DNA of 64,000 bases from Streptomyces sp. CBMA152 (GCF_014596475.1 NZ_MECJ01000029.1:434001-498000); one strand, 5' to 3'; counted from the stretch's first letter, positions 30,861 through 39,993 are shown. Made by a program: numbers and translations. The notes: a model not told the origin generated them from the letters alone.

Positions 30861-32210
30861 TCAGTCCGCGCCGCTCCCCGCCCGCTCAAGGAGCAACACG
30901 GCCACGTCGTCGGTGAGTTCACCGCCGTTGAGCTCGCGGGCCTCCGTCACGGCGGCCTCCAGCAGGGCCTCGCCGCGCAGGCCTGCCGCAAGGCGGCGGT
31001 TGATCATGTCGAGCATGCCGTCCTGACCCAGACGCTGGCACGGGTCGCCCTGGCCGGCGCGGCCCTCGATCAGGCCGTCCGTGTACATCAACAGGCTCCA
31101 CACGTCGCCCAGTTCGACCCGGCGGCGCGGCCAGCGCGTCTGCGGCAGCAGGCCGAGGGCCGGGCCGCCGCTCTCGTACGCGAGAAGGCTCGCGGGGCTG
31201 TCGGCGCGGGTGACCAGCGGGGCCGGATGACCGGCCAGGCTCAGCTCGGCGCGGCGGCCGTCCGGGGCGATGTCGACCGTGCAGAGCGTCGCGAAGATCT
31301 CGTCGCTGTCGCGCTCGTGCTCCAGTACCTGCTGAAGGGTCGTCAGCAGCGCGTCGCCGCACAGGCCTGCCAGCGTCAACGCCCGCCAGGCGATGCGGAG
31401 TTCGACCCCGAGCGCGGCCTCGTCGGGGCCGTGGCCGCAGACGTCGCCGATCATGGCGTGGACGGTGCCGTCGGGGGTGCGGACCGTGTCGTAGAAGTCG
31501 CCGCCGAGCAGGGCGCGGGAGCGGCCCGGGCGGTAGCGGGCGGCGAACCGCAGGTCGGAGCCGTCGAGAAGCGGGGTCGGCAGGAGGCCGCGCTCAAGCC
31601 GGGCGTTCTCCTGCGCGCGCAGCCGGGACTCGGCGAGCTTGTACTGCGCCACATCGGCCCGCTTGCGCTCCACCGCGTACCGGATGGCGCGGCTCAGCAC
31701 CTTACCGTCCAGCTCGTCGCGGAAGAGGTAGTCCTGCGCGCCGACGCGGACGGCTTCCGCCGCGCGTTCGGCGTGCGTGGACGGCGTGAGCGCGAGGACC
31801 GCGTGGCGCGGGGCGAGGACGAGCAGATGCCGCAGCGCGGCGAGCTCGTCGTCGGGGTCGCGGCCGGGCAGCGCGAGGTCGAGCAGGATGCAGTTCACGT
31901 CATCGGTGAGCAGCCGCTCGGCCTCGGTGAGATTGCGGGCGGTACGGATCCGCACCCGCGTCCCGGCGGTGTGCAGCAGCTCGGACACCGCGAACGGGCC
32001 GACGGGGTCGTCCTCGATCACGAGCAGATTGAGGGCGCCCGTCCCCGCGAGGACACCCGCCTCGACCTGGACCGAGGTGATGGCCCCCACACCGCCCCCG
32101 GGACCGCACGCCCCCGGCACGACGGGCGCGGGCGCGGCCGGGTCCGCCGCCCCGGCCAGGGGGTTCGTCCCGGCCGGGGGCGTCGGAGGCCATATCTGAG
32201 GTGCGGGCAT
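30861..32210 (-). CDS. response regulator-PP2C phosphatase fusion (RsbU-like)
   Basis: This 449-residue protein has a Pro/Ala-rich N-terminus, a receiver domain (about 58-180; acidic pair IEDD, phospho-acceptor LLDLALPG), a coiled linker (YAVERKRADVAQYKLAESRLRAQ) and a PP2C SpoIIE-type domain (LLGGDFYD ... MIGDVCGHGPDEA ... YTDGLIEGR ... DDVAVLLLE). Such proteins dephosphorylate anti-sigma antagonists on a signal. The usual conserved Lys of the receiver appears as Arg (YLFRDE). No kinase is adjacent. ATG 32210 is preceded by GGAGGG-like bases. Confidence 0.88.
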   Translation of the reverse strand: MPAPQIWPPTPPAGTNPLAGAADPAAPAPVVPGACGPGGGVGAITSVQVEAGVLAGTGALNLLVIEDDPVGPFAVSELLHTAGTRVRIRTARNLTEAERLLTDDVNCILLDLALPGRDPDDELAALRHLLVLAPRHAVLALTPSTHAERAAEAVRVGAQDYLFRDELDGKVLSRAIRYAVERKRADVAQYKLAESRLRAQENARLERGLLPTPLLDGSDLRFAARYRPGRSRALLGGDFYDTVRTPDGTVHAMIGDVCGHGPDEAALGVELRIAWRALTLAGLCGDALLTTLQQVLEHERDSDEIFATLCTVDIAPDGRRAELSLAGHPAPLVTRADSPASLLAYESGGPALGLLPQTRWPRRRVELGDVWSLLMYTDGLIEGRAGQGDPCQRLGQDGMLDMINRRLAAGLRGEALLEAAVTEARELNGGELTDDVAVLLLERAGSGAD

Positions 32211-32353
32211 CGTTCCGGTCCTTCCCTCCCCCCGAGGGCGCCGCGGAACGCGAGCCACGTCCGCCAGTTCCGGACCTTAGCCGTACACGGCTGCGCAGCG
32301 GAATGGCGAGCGGTGACTGTTCGGCAAATGCCCGTCGGCATATGCCACATGCC

Positions 32354-33421
32354 TCACTTGTCCGGGCGGACGACCCCCAGGATCGGCATCGTGCCCGCGC
32401 CCGTGATCGTCACATTCCGCCCCGGTCGCGGGGCGTGCACGATCGCGCCGTCGCCGATGTACATCCCGACGTGCGTCGCGTCCGCGAAGTAGATGATCAG
32501 ATCGCCTGGTCGCATGTCCTTGATGGCGACATGCGGCAGTTGTGCCCACTGCTCCTGCGAGGTGCGCGGGATGCCCCGGCCCGCCGCGAGCCAGGCCTGC
32601 GAGGTCAGACCGGAGCAGTCGTACGTCCTCGGCCCCTCCGCGCCCCACTCGTAGGGCTTGCCGATCTGGTCGGTCGCGAACTGCACCGCCCGCCTGCCCT
32701 GCTCGCTCGCCTTGCCGTTGATCTCCCGCAATATGCCCGAACTCAGCCAGTCCGTCTGGGCCTTGAACTGCTGCTCCTGCTCCAGCTGGGCCAGCCGCTC
32801 GCGCTCCTTCGCCTCCAGCTGGGACTCCAGCTTCTCGGCGGCCGCGATCTTGCCGGTGATCTCCTTCTTGGCGGTCTCCTTCTTGACCCGGTTCGCCTCC
32901 AGCTTCGTCCACTGGGCGGAGGCGTCCTTCGAGTACTGCCCCAAGTCGCTCTGCGTACGGTTCAGTTCGGCCAGCATGCCCTGCGTGGCCTGCTGGCCCT
33001 CGCGCAGCCGGTCGGCGCCGTCCAGGAACGCGTCCGGGTTGCCGCTCAGCATCATCTGCGCGCCGAGCGGCAGTCCGCCCGTGCGGTACTGCAGCCGGGC
33101 CGCGGCGCCCGCCTGGTCCTTGAGCTGCTTGATGCGCTCCTCGCCCTTGACGATCGCCTGGGCGATCTTCACGATCTGCGCGGACTGGACCTTGGTCTGC
33201 TCCTCGGCCTGGTTGTACGCCTCGGTCGCGACCGCCGCCTGCCGGTACAGCTCGTCTATTTCCTTGCGTACGTCGTCGAGGCTCTTCGTCCCCGGAGCAG
33301 GCGTCGCCGTGGTCGTCGGCTCAGGCTTCGGGCTCGGCGCGGCGAACGCCGTGGTCGGCATCGCCAGCACGGTCAGGGCGCACACCACGGTGATCGCGGT
33401 GGCCAAACGGCGTTGGTGCAC
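32354..33421 (-). CDS. secreted NlpC/P60 peptidoglycan hydrolase (RipA-like)
   Basis: This 355-residue protein has a signal peptide (RRLATAITVVCALTVLAMPTTAFA, in part), a long coiled-coil region (about 45-220) and a C-terminal NlpC/P60 domain with Cys in YDCSGLTSQAW, His in ATHVGMYIGDG and a third residue in IVHAPR. It would cleave D-Glu-mDAP bonds in peptidoglycan. The GTG start at 33421 follows GGAGGGGGAG at good spacing, better than the upstream in-frame start. Upstream are a 9-bp dyad and 18-bp direct repeats. Confidence 0.9.
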   Translation of the reverse strand: MHQRRLATAITVVCALTVLAMPTTAFAAPSPKPEPTTTATPAPGTKSLDDVRKEIDELYRQAAVATEAYNQAEEQTKVQSAQIVKIAQAIVKGEERIKQLKDQAGAAARLQYRTGGLPLGAQMMLSGNPDAFLDGADRLREGQQATQGMLAELNRTQSDLGQYSKDASAQWTKLEANRVKKETAKKEITGKIAAAEKLESQLEAKERERLAQLEQEQQFKAQTDWLSSGILREINGKASEQGRRAVQFATDQIGKPYEWGAEGPRTYDCSGLTSQAWLAAGRGIPRTSQEQWAQLPHVAIKDMRPGDLIIYFADATHVGMYIGDGAIVHAPRPGRNVTITGAGTMPILGVVRPDK

Positions 33422-33462
33422 GAAAATTCTCCCCCTCCGGACATCCGGAATCCCCAGTCCCA

Positions 33463-33548
33463 CATCAAGCACGTCACGTACATCGAGCACGTCACGCAGG
33501 TGCACATCGCACATCACACATCCGCAGGTCACGCGGAACGCGGATGTG
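33463..33548. promoter_or_regulatory. repeats upstream of the NlpC/P60 gene
   Basis: An 18-bp unit (CATCAAGCACGTCACGTA / CATCGAGCACGTCACGCA) is repeated at 33463-33480 and 33481-33498. CACATCCGC (33517-33525) is exactly inverted as GCGGATGTG (33540-33548). They lie about 40-130 bp upstream of the start, where a 5' untranslated region or operator would be. I looked for a cyclic-di-AMP riboswitch and could not see its conserved core. Confidence 0.55.
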
Positions 33549-33755
33549 ATTAACCGTCAGTAACATCTCGCAACGTCGCGATGGTGCCACGCCGTTCGCC
33601 AAAACGACAGAGGCGGACGGCACCTGACGGGTCACTCCCCGCATGTGGGACGAACGGCACGACGTGTGCGTTCCCCGTGCGGGGGTGACGTGTGGAGTGA
33701 CCGGAGCTGTTCGCGCGTACGCCAGCGCAGGGTTACCTAACCGGGCTCCCGCCCG

Positions 33756-34550
33756 TCACCCCCGAGGCGCCAGCGCTTCCCACTCCACGGTGACCTCCCC
33801 TTGGCGCCAGCGCCTGGGCCCGTCGGTGAGCGGCCAGTCCGCCGCCAGGTCCCGGACCGCTCGCATCCAGCGCTGGCGCGCGCCCAGCGACGCGTACGGG
33901 GCCGCCGCCGCCCACGCGCGGTCGAAGTCGCGCAGGAACGCGTGCACCGGCTCGCCCGGCACATTCCGGTGGATCAGCGCCTTCGGCAGTCGTTCGGCCA
34001 GGTCGGAGGGGCGCTCCAGGGACCCGAGCCGGGTCGCGAACGTCACCGTGCGCGGGCCCGAGGCGTCAAGGGCGACCCACACATGCCGTCGCCCGATCTC
34101 GTCGCACGTCCCCTCGACGAGCAGCCCGCCGTCCGCGAGCCGGGCGCACAGCCGCGCCCAGACCGCCGCGACCTCGCCCTCGTCGTACTGCCGCAGCACG
34201 TTCGCCGCCCGGATCAGCAGCGGCGGCCGGGGCAGCGGGACCTCGAAGCCGCCGTGGACGAAGGTGAGCCCGTCGCGCTCGTACGGCTTCGCAGCGGCGA
34301 CCCGGGCCGGCTCGATCTCGATCCCGACGACGGAGACGGCGGGAGCGGAGGTGCGCAGCCGCTGGAGCAGTTCCACGGCCGTCCAGGGGGCCGCCCCGTA
34401 TCCGAGATCGACCGCGATCGGCGCGTCGGCGCGGCGCAGCGCGGGCCCGTGCGTATCGGCGATCCAGCGGTCCATGCGGCGCAGCCGGTTCGGGTTGGTG
34501 GTGCCGCGCGTGACGGTGCCGACGGGCCGGCGGGGAGCGGGTGGAGCCAT
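33756..34550 (-). CDS. SAM-dependent methyltransferase (class I)
   Basis: This 264-residue protein has a class I SAM-binding motif I (IAVDLGYGAAPWTAVELL), an acidic post-motif (VVGIEIEPARV) and later RAANVLRQYDEGEV. The rest resembles actinobacterial proteins of unknown substrate. It is encoded divergently from mshA with about 245 bp between, which contains a sigma-R-like promoter. Confidence 0.8.
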   Translation of the reverse strand: MAPPAPRRPVGTVTRGTTNPNRLRRMDRWIADTHGPALRRADAPIAVDLGYGAAPWTAVELLQRLRTSAPAVSVVGIEIEPARVAAAKPYERDGLTFVHGGFEVPLPRPPLLIRAANVLRQYDEGEVAAVWARLCARLADGGLLVEGTCDEIGRRHVWVALDASGPRTVTFATRLGSLERPSDLAERLPKALIHRNVPGEPVHAFLRDFDRAWAAAAPYASLGARQRWMRAVRDLAADWPLTDGPRRWRQGEVTVEWEALAPRG

Positions 34551-34676
34551 GTCCTTGAGCCTACGGCGACCAGGCCATGGGGCCCGAGCCGAGCCCGCCG
34601 CACCTCCCTCCCGGGCCCCTCCCGGCCCCCTCCCCGGGCAAAATTTTCGGCAAACCCGAAAGAAACGAAGGCAAGC

Positions 34677-34707
34677 GGAAATGAAAAAGAGGGTTCCGGT
34701 GGTTACG
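34677..34707 (+). promoter_or_regulatory. candidate sigma-R (oxidative stress) promoter of mshA
   Basis: GGAAAT (34677-34682) and GTTACG (34702-34707) are spaced 19 bp, close to the sigma-R consensus GGAAT-N18-GTT. mshA of S. coelicolor is known to me as a sigma-R target. The region is unusually A-rich for this chromosome. Confidence 0.5.
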
Positions 34708-34795
34708 CGTTCTTGAGGGGACGCCCGCGTCCCTTCGGCGCCATGCCCCCTGTCGAGCGAGTCCAGTCGCAGTCCAGTCGAGGAGGACGTCGACC

Positions 34796-36139
34796 GTGAG
34801 CCAGTACGTGTCCCGGTTCGCCGGCTCCCTGGCGGGGCCTCCCCGGCTCCGCCTCCCCGGAGGCCACCGCAGGCCGCGCCGGATCGCCATGCTCAGCGTC
34901 CACACCTCCCCCCTGCACCAGCCCGGCACGGGCGACGCGGGCGGCATGAACGTCTACATCGTGGAGCTCGCCAAGCGCCTCGCCGAGATCAACATCGAGG
35001 TCGAGATCTTCACGCGCGCGACCACGGGCGGGCTCGCCCCGACGGTCGAGATGGCGCCCGGCGTACTCGTCCGCCATATAGACGCGGGCCCGTACGAGGG
35101 CCTGGCCAAGGAGGAGCTGCCCGCCCAGCTGTGCGCCTTCACGCACGGTGTGATGCAGGCGTGGGCGGGCCACCGCCCCGGCCACTACGACCTGGTCCAC
35201 TCCCACTACTGGCTCTCCGGCCACGTCGGCTGGCTCGCCGCCGAGCGCTGGGGCGTCCCCCTCGTGCACGCCATGCACACCATGGCCAAGGTCAAGAACG
35301 CGGCGCTCGCGGACGGCGACACGCCCGAGCCCGCCGCGCGCGTGATAGGCGAGACGCAGATCGTCGACGCGGCCGACCGGCTGATCGCCAACACGGCCGA
35401 GGAGGCGGACGAGCTGGTCCGCTTCTACGACGCCGACCCCGGCAAGGTCGCCGTCGTCCACCCCGGCGTGAACCTGGAACGCTTCCGTCCGGCCGACGGC
35501 CGCGCCGCCGCGCGCGCCCGCCTCGGGCTGCCGCAGGACGCCCTGGTCCCGCTCTTCGCGGGCCGCATCCAGCCCCTGAAGGCGCCGGACATCCTGCTCA
35601 GGGCGGTGGCGGTGCTGCTCACCGAGAACCCGTCGCTGCGCTCGCGGCTCGTCGTCCCGGTGATCGGCGGCCCGAGCGGCAGCGGTCTGGCGAAGCCGGA
35701 GGGCCTGCACAAGCTGGCCGCGCGGCTCGGCATCTCGGACGTGGTGCGGTTCCATCCGCCGGTCGGCCAGGACCGCCTCGCGGACTGGTTCCGCGCGGCA
35801 TCGGTGCTGGTCATGCCCTCGTACAGCGAATCCTTCGGACTCGTGGCCATAGAGGCGCAGGCGGCCGGCACCCCGGTCGTGGCGGCCGAGGTGGGCGGGC
35901 TTCCGGTGGCCGTGCGCGACGGCACGACCGGCTTCCTCGTCCCCGGCCACGACCCGGTCGACTACGCGCGCGCCCTGCGCCGCTTCGCCGACGACCCGGC
36001 GCTGGTGGACCGGATGGGGACGGCCGCCGCCCACCACGCCCAGTCCTTCGGCTGGGGCACGGCGGCCTCGGCCACCGCCGACGTCTACACCGCGGCGATG
36101 CACGAACACCGCCGTCGCGTACGCTCGCACCATGGCTGA
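34796..36139 (+). CDS. mshA: D-inositol-3-phosphate glycosyltransferase (mycothiol step 1)
   Basis: This 447-residue GT4 enzyme joins UDP-GlcNAc to 1L-inositol-1-phosphate, the first step of mycothiol synthesis. Visible signatures are SVHTSPLHQPGTGDAGGMNVY, in part, HSHYWLSGHVGW, HTMAKVKNAALADGD, the nucleotide-sugar region LFAGRIQPLKAPDILL, and the E-x7-E motif in SYSESFGLVAIEAQAAGTPVVA, in part. Start GTG 34796 after GGAGGA. The YbjN gene overlaps its end by 8 bp. Confidence 0.95.
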   Translation: MSQYVSRFAGSLAGPPRLRLPGGHRRPRRIAMLSVHTSPLHQPGTGDAGGMNVYIVELAKRLAEINIEVEIFTRATTGGLAPTVEMAPGVLVRHIDAGPYEGLAKEELPAQLCAFTHGVMQAWAGHRPGHYDLVHSHYWLSGHVGWLAAERWGVPLVHAMHTMAKVKNAALADGDTPEPAARVIGETQIVDAADRLIANTAEEADELVRFYDADPGKVAVVHPGVNLERFRPADGRAAARARLGLPQDALVPLFAGRIQPLKAPDILLRAVAVLLTENPSLRSRLVVPVIGGPSGSGLAKPEGLHKLAARLGISDVVRFHPPVGQDRLADWFRAASVLVMPSYSESFGLVAIEAQAAGTPVVAAEVGGLPVAVRDGTTGFLVPGHDPVDYARALRRFADDPALVDRMGTAAAHHAQSFGWGTAASATADVYTAAMHEHRRRVRSHHG

Positions 36140-36623
36140 CGCGCGGCAGGTCATCGACGAGTTCCTCAAGGACGCCGAGCTCGAATGGGAGACCCCCGAG
36201 CCCGGTTCGTACGTGGTGAAGCTCCCCGGCACCCGGAAGCTCTCCACGACGTGCTCGCTGAAGATCGGCAACCACTCGCTCTCCGTGAACGCCTTCGTGG
36301 TCCGCCACCCCGACGAGAACGAGCCCGGCGTGCACCGCTGGCTCCTGGAGCGCAACCTGCGCCTGTACGGCGTGAGTTACGCGATCGACAGCCTCGGCGA
36401 CGTCTACCTCGCCGGCAAGCTCCCGCTGGCGTCGGTGACCCCCGACGAGCTCGACCGCCTCCTCGGCACGGTCCTGGAGGAGGCGGACGGCTCGTTCAAC
36501 ACGCTCCTTGAGCTCGGCTTCGCGTCGGCGATCCGGCGGGAGTACGAGTGGCGGGTGTCGCGCGGGGAGTCGACGCGGAACCTGGACGCGTTCGCGCATC
36601 TGACGGGGCGCGCCAAGGACTGA
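36132..36623 (+). CDS. YbjN-domain protein
   Basis: This 163-residue protein has a YbjN domain (TSVRHPDENE-like VVRHPDENEPGVHRWLLERNL, in part, and YAIDSLGDVYLAGKLPL). The fold resembles a type III secretion chaperone; its role is unknown. It overlaps mshA by 8 bp and is cotranscribed with it; from memory the same pair occurs as SCO4204-SCO4205. Confidence 0.87.
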   Translation: MADARQVIDEFLKDAELEWETPEPGSYVVKLPGTRKLSTTCSLKIGNHSLSVNAFVVRHPDENEPGVHRWLLERNLRLYGVSYAIDSLGDVYLAGKLPLASVTPDELDRLLGTVLEEADGSFNTLLELGFASAIRREYEWRVSRGESTRNLDAFAHLTGRAKD

Positions 36624-36630
36624 GGGTCCG

Positions 36631-37935
36631 TCAGGCGGTGGCGGGGGCGGGCGAGTCGGCGCGTTCCTGGACACCGGCTTCGACACGGGCCTCGACACCT
36701 GCTTCGACTCCGGCCTCGTGCGAAACGGCGGCCTCTTCCGGCAGCCCCCGCATCAGCAGCCAGTACCCCAGCGACGCCACCGTGCCGAGCACCGCGCACG
36801 CCGCCCACAGCCATGCGGCCCCGTACTGGTCGATGACGAAGCCCGACATCAGCGGTGCGATCAGCGCGGCCACCGACCAGGACATCGTGTAGACGCCCTG
36901 GTAGCGACCCCGGCCGTGGACGGGGGAGAGGCGGACGACGAGTCCGGTCTGGGTGGGGGAGTTGACGATCTCGGCCAGCGTCCAGACGCAGATGGTCAGC
37001 GCGTACACCGCGACCGAGCCCGCGAAGGCGGTGAGCCCGAACCCGTACCCCGCGAGCAGCGACGAGACGATCAGCAGACGGCGGGCGTCGCGGTGCTCGA
37101 TGTAGCGGGTGACCGGGATCTGCAGGACGACGATCATCACGCCGTTGACGGCGATCGCCATACCGAAGTCGGAGCTGCTGAAGCCGTCCGTACCCATGGC
37201 GACCGGCAGACCCACGTAACCCTGCTGGAAGATAAGGGAGATGAGGAAGGAGAGCCCGACGACGCCCATGTAGCGCCCGTCGCGGAAGACGGTGCCGAGA
37301 CTGACCTCGGGCTCGGCGGCCTTCTCCTTCTCCGTCCGTTCCGGGCGGGACTCGGGGAGCTTGAGGAAGACGAGTACGGCGCAGACGAGGGTCATCGTGG
37401 CCTCGACGAGGAAACCGGCGCGGTAGCTGTACTCGGCGACGAGGCCCGCGCCCGCCGACGAGAAGGCGAAACCGAGGTTGATCGCCCAGTAGTTGAGCGA
37501 GAACGCCCGCATCCGGTCCTCGGGCTTCACGATGTCGGCCATCATCGCCTGCACCGCCGGGCGCGAGGCGTTGGACGCCATGCCGACGAGGAAGGCGACG
37601 CCCGCGATCGCGACCGGGTCGGTCATGAACCCGAGCAGCGCGACCGAGAAGGCGGTCGACATCTGGGCGATCATCATCGTGGGCCGCCGCCCGAGCCGGT
37701 CGGTGAGGACGCCCGCGCCGATGGACGAGATGACCCCGCCGAGCCCGTGCAGCGAGGCGACGAGACCGGCGTACGAGGCGGAGTAGCCGCGGTCGAGGGT
37801 CAGGTACAACGCCATGAAGGTCGCCACGAAGGCGCCCAGCCGGTTGATCAGCGTGCTGGTCCACAGCCACCAGAACTCCCGGGGCAGACCCGAGACGCTC
37901 TCTCGTGCGGCGCGCCTGAGACTGGCGACGGACAT
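36631..37935 (-). CDS. MFS transporter
   Basis: This 434-residue protein has about 12 transmembrane helices and the MFS motif A in GAGVLTDRLGRRPTMM. The substrate is unknown; drug/proton antiport is the common function of this subgroup. The C-terminal tail (from about 400) contains a 12-bp tandem repeat encoding GVEA/RVEA units (about 36668-36715). It is convergent with YbjN and divergent from gpmA. Confidence 0.88.
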   Translation of the reverse strand: MSVASLRRAARESVSGLPREFWWLWTSTLINRLGAFVATFMALYLTLDRGYSASYAGLVASLHGLGGVISSIGAGVLTDRLGRRPTMMIAQMSTAFSVALLGFMTDPVAIAGVAFLVGMASNASRPAVQAMMADIVKPEDRMRAFSLNYWAINLGFAFSSAGAGLVAEYSYRAGFLVEATMTLVCAVLVFLKLPESRPERTEKEKAAEPEVSLGTVFRDGRYMGVVGLSFLISLIFQQGYVGLPVAMGTDGFSSSDFGMAIAVNGVMIVVLQIPVTRYIEHRDARRLLIVSSLLAGYGFGLTAFAGSVAVYALTICVWTLAEIVNSPTQTGLVVRLSPVHGRGRYQGVYTMSWSVAALIAPLMSGFVIDQYGAAWLWAACAVLGTVASLGYWLLMRGLPEEAAVSHEAGVEAGVEARVEAGVQERADSPAPATA

Positions 37936-38132
37936 CGTTTCCCCCGAAGATGTGTAAGTGGCGCAAGCAATATGGGCAACTTACGATTCAGGGGCCCCGA
38001 CCCGCCACTGAATTGACGCTTCCAGTCAATCGAGGGAGGTCCGCGTCGGGTTCGTGTCCGCAGTCCGAGACGACCGGGGCCGTCGGCGCCCGGGCGAGCG
38101 AGGGCCCGGGAACGTCGATTACGCTCGGACGC

Positions 38133-38891
38133 ATGGCCGACGCACCGTACAAGCTGATCCTCCTCCGCCACGGCGAGAGCGAATGGAACGAGAAGAACCT
38201 GTTCACCGGCTGGGTGGACGTCAACCTCACCCCGAAGGGCGAGAAGGAGGCGGCGCGCGGCGGTGAGCTGCTGAAGGACGCCGGCCTGCTCCCCGACGTG
38301 CTGCACACCTCCCTCCAGAAGCGCGCGATCCGCACGGCCCAGCTGGCGCTGGAGTCCGCGGACCGCCACTGGATCCCGGTGCACCGCTCGTGGCGCCTGA
38401 ACGAGCGCCACTACGGCGCGCTCCAGGGCAAGGACAAGGCGCAGACGCTCGCCGAGTTCGGCGAGGAGCAGTTCATGCTGTGGCGCCGCTCGTACGACAC
38501 CCCGCCGCCGGCGCTCGCGGACGGCACGGAGTTCTCGCAGTCGGACGACGCCCGTTACGCGTCGATCCCGCCGGAGCTGCGCCCGCAGACCGAGTGCCTC
38601 AAGGACGTCGTCGTCCGCATGCTGCCGTACTGGTACGACGGCATCGTCCCGGACCTGCTCGCGGGCCGCACGGTCCTGGTCGCGGCGCACGGCAACTCGC
38701 TGCGCGCCCTGGTCAAGCACCTGGACGGCATCTCGGACGCGGACATCGCGAGCCTGAACATCCCGACCGGCATCCCGCTCGTCTACGAGCTCGACGCCGA
38801 CTTCAAGCCGGTCAACCCCGGCGGCACCTACCTCGACCCGGACGCGGCAGCGGCGGCGATCGAGGCGGTCAAGAACCAGGGCAAGAAGTAG
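38133..38891 (+). CDS. gpmA: 2,3-bisphosphoglycerate-dependent phosphoglycerate mutase
   Basis: This 252-residue glycolytic enzyme interconverts 3- and 2-phosphoglycerate via a phosphohistidine. LLRHGESEWNEKNLFTGWVD holds the catalytic His, and RHYGALQGKDKAQ and AAHGNSLRALVKHL contain the second His and substrate-binding residues. Start ATG 38133 (MADAPYKLIL); the frame is open from 37950. Confidence 0.95.
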   Translation: MADAPYKLILLRHGESEWNEKNLFTGWVDVNLTPKGEKEAARGGELLKDAGLLPDVLHTSLQKRAIRTAQLALESADRHWIPVHRSWRLNERHYGALQGKDKAQTLAEFGEEQFMLWRRSYDTPPPALADGTEFSQSDDARYASIPPELRPQTECLKDVVVRMLPYWYDGIVPDLLAGRTVLVAAHGNSLRALVKHLDGISDADIASLNIPTGIPLVYELDADFKPVNPGGTYLDPDAAAAAIEAVKNQGKK

Positions 38892-38934
38892 CGGCGCCCG
38901 CCTTACGGCTTCCTACGTACTACGTACGTAAGGG

Positions 38935-38967
38935 AAAGGCCCCCGTCCCTTTCGGGCGGGGGCCTTT
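38935..38967 (+). terminator. terminator of gpmA
   Basis: AAAGGCCCCCGTCC (38935-38948) pairs with GGGCGGGGGCCTTT (38954-38967) with one G-T wobble and a 5-nt loop, followed by a short CTCTG. Just before it is a TACGTA-rich palindromic stretch (38914-38931). Confidence 0.85.
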
Positions 38968-39000
38968 CTCTGTCTGTGCGTCAGGCCGTCGGCAAGTGCT

Positions 39001-39126
39001 TCAGCCGCAGCCGCCGCCGCACTGGCAGGAGCCGCCCGACTGGCAGCCGCAGGAGCAGCCGGGGCCGCAGGTGCAGCCGCTGCTGGGGGCGGGCTGTGGC
39101 GTGGTGGTGGTCGGGGAAACGGTCAT
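39001..39126 (-). CDS. 41-residue Cys-rich, metallothionein-like peptide
   Basis: A 41-residue protein starts MTVSPTTTTPQPAPSSG and then has eight cysteines in 24 residues arranged mainly as C-x-C pairs (CTCGPGCSCGCQ, SCQCGGGCG). This density is typical of metal- or persulfide-binding peptides. ATG 39126 follows GGGAGGG at 5-nt spacing, supporting real translation. It sits alone between the gpmA terminator and phoU. Identification as a metallothionein is inference. Confidence 0.65.
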   Translation of the reverse strand: MTVSPTTTTPQPAPSSGCTCGPGCSCGCQSGGSCQCGGGCG

Positions 39127-39315
39127 GGTTCCCTCCCGGGGGTAGGCGTGCCGTGCAGACATTTGAAGACTTAACCCTGTCCATGCCCGCTCCCAAGGGC
39201 GCATCAACGGCGCATTCGCGCAGTGGAGGCAATGCGCGCCTTCGTGCGCACCTATGCGCCCCCCGACACGCGACCCGCCATGCGCCGACGAGGCGCCCCA
39301 CCCGTACGCCCCTGG

Positions 39316-39993
39316 CTACGCGCCCTCGACCTGCACCGGCGGCTGGAGCTCGTCCGCGTGCTCACCGGTCACCAGGTACACGACGCGCTTGGCGACCGAC
39401 ACCGCGTGGTCGGCGAAGCGCTCGTAGTAGCGGCCGAGGAGGGTGACGTCGACCGCCGTCTCGATGCCGTGCTTCCAGCGGTCGTCCATCAGGTGCTGGA
39501 AGAGCGTGCGGTGCAGGAGGTCCATCTCGTCGTCGTCCTGCTCCAGCTGGAGCGCCAGGTCGACGTCCTTGGTGATGATCACCTCGGCGGCCTTCGCCAT
39601 CAGGCGCTGGGCGAGCTGGCCCATCTCCAGGATCGTGGCGTGCAGGTCGCGCGGGACCGCGCGCTCCGGGTAGCGCAGCCGGGTCAGCTTGGCCACGTGC
39701 TGGGCCAGGTCGCCCGAGCGCTCCAGGTCGGCGCTCATCCGCAGCGAGGTGACCACGATCCGCAGATCCGTGGCGACCGGCTGCTGGCGGGCCAGCAGGG
39801 CTATCGCCCGGGCCTCCAGGTCGTGCTGGAGATCGTCGACCTTCTGGTCGGCCGCGATCACGTTCTCGGCGAGCTTGAGGTCGGCGTCGAGCATGGCCGT
39901 GGTGGCGCGCCCGATCGCCGACCCGACAAGGCGGGCCATCTCGACCAGGCCCTCGCCGATCGAGTCCAGTTCCTCGTGGTACGCGTCCCGCAT
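39316..39993 (-). CDS. phoU: PhoU phosphate signalling protein
   Basis: This 225-residue all-helical protein has the two PhoU repeats with acidic/His metal sites (MSADLERSGDLAQHVA and YYERFADHAVSVAKRVV). PhoU couples the Pst transporter to PhoR. It is divergent from phoR, with the PHO box between them; from memory SCO4228-SCO4230. Confidence 0.94.
   Translation of the reverse strand: MRDAYHEELDSIGEGLVEMARLVGSAIGRATTAMLDADLKLAENVIAADQKVDDLQHDLEARAIALLARQQPVATDLRIVVTSLRMSADLERSGDLAQHVAKLTRLRYPERAVPRDLHATILEMGQLAQRLMAKAAEVIITKDVDLALQLEQDDDEMDLLHRTLFQHLMDDRWKHGIETAVDVTLLGRYYERFADHAVSVAKRVVYLVTGEHADELQPPVQVEGA

Noticed and set aside
33422..33755. Cyclic-di-AMP riboswitch upstream of the NlpC/P60 hydrolase
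   Set aside because: Cell-wall hydrolase genes in Streptomyces often have one, but I could not find its conserved core; only direct repeats and a 9-bp dyad are visible.
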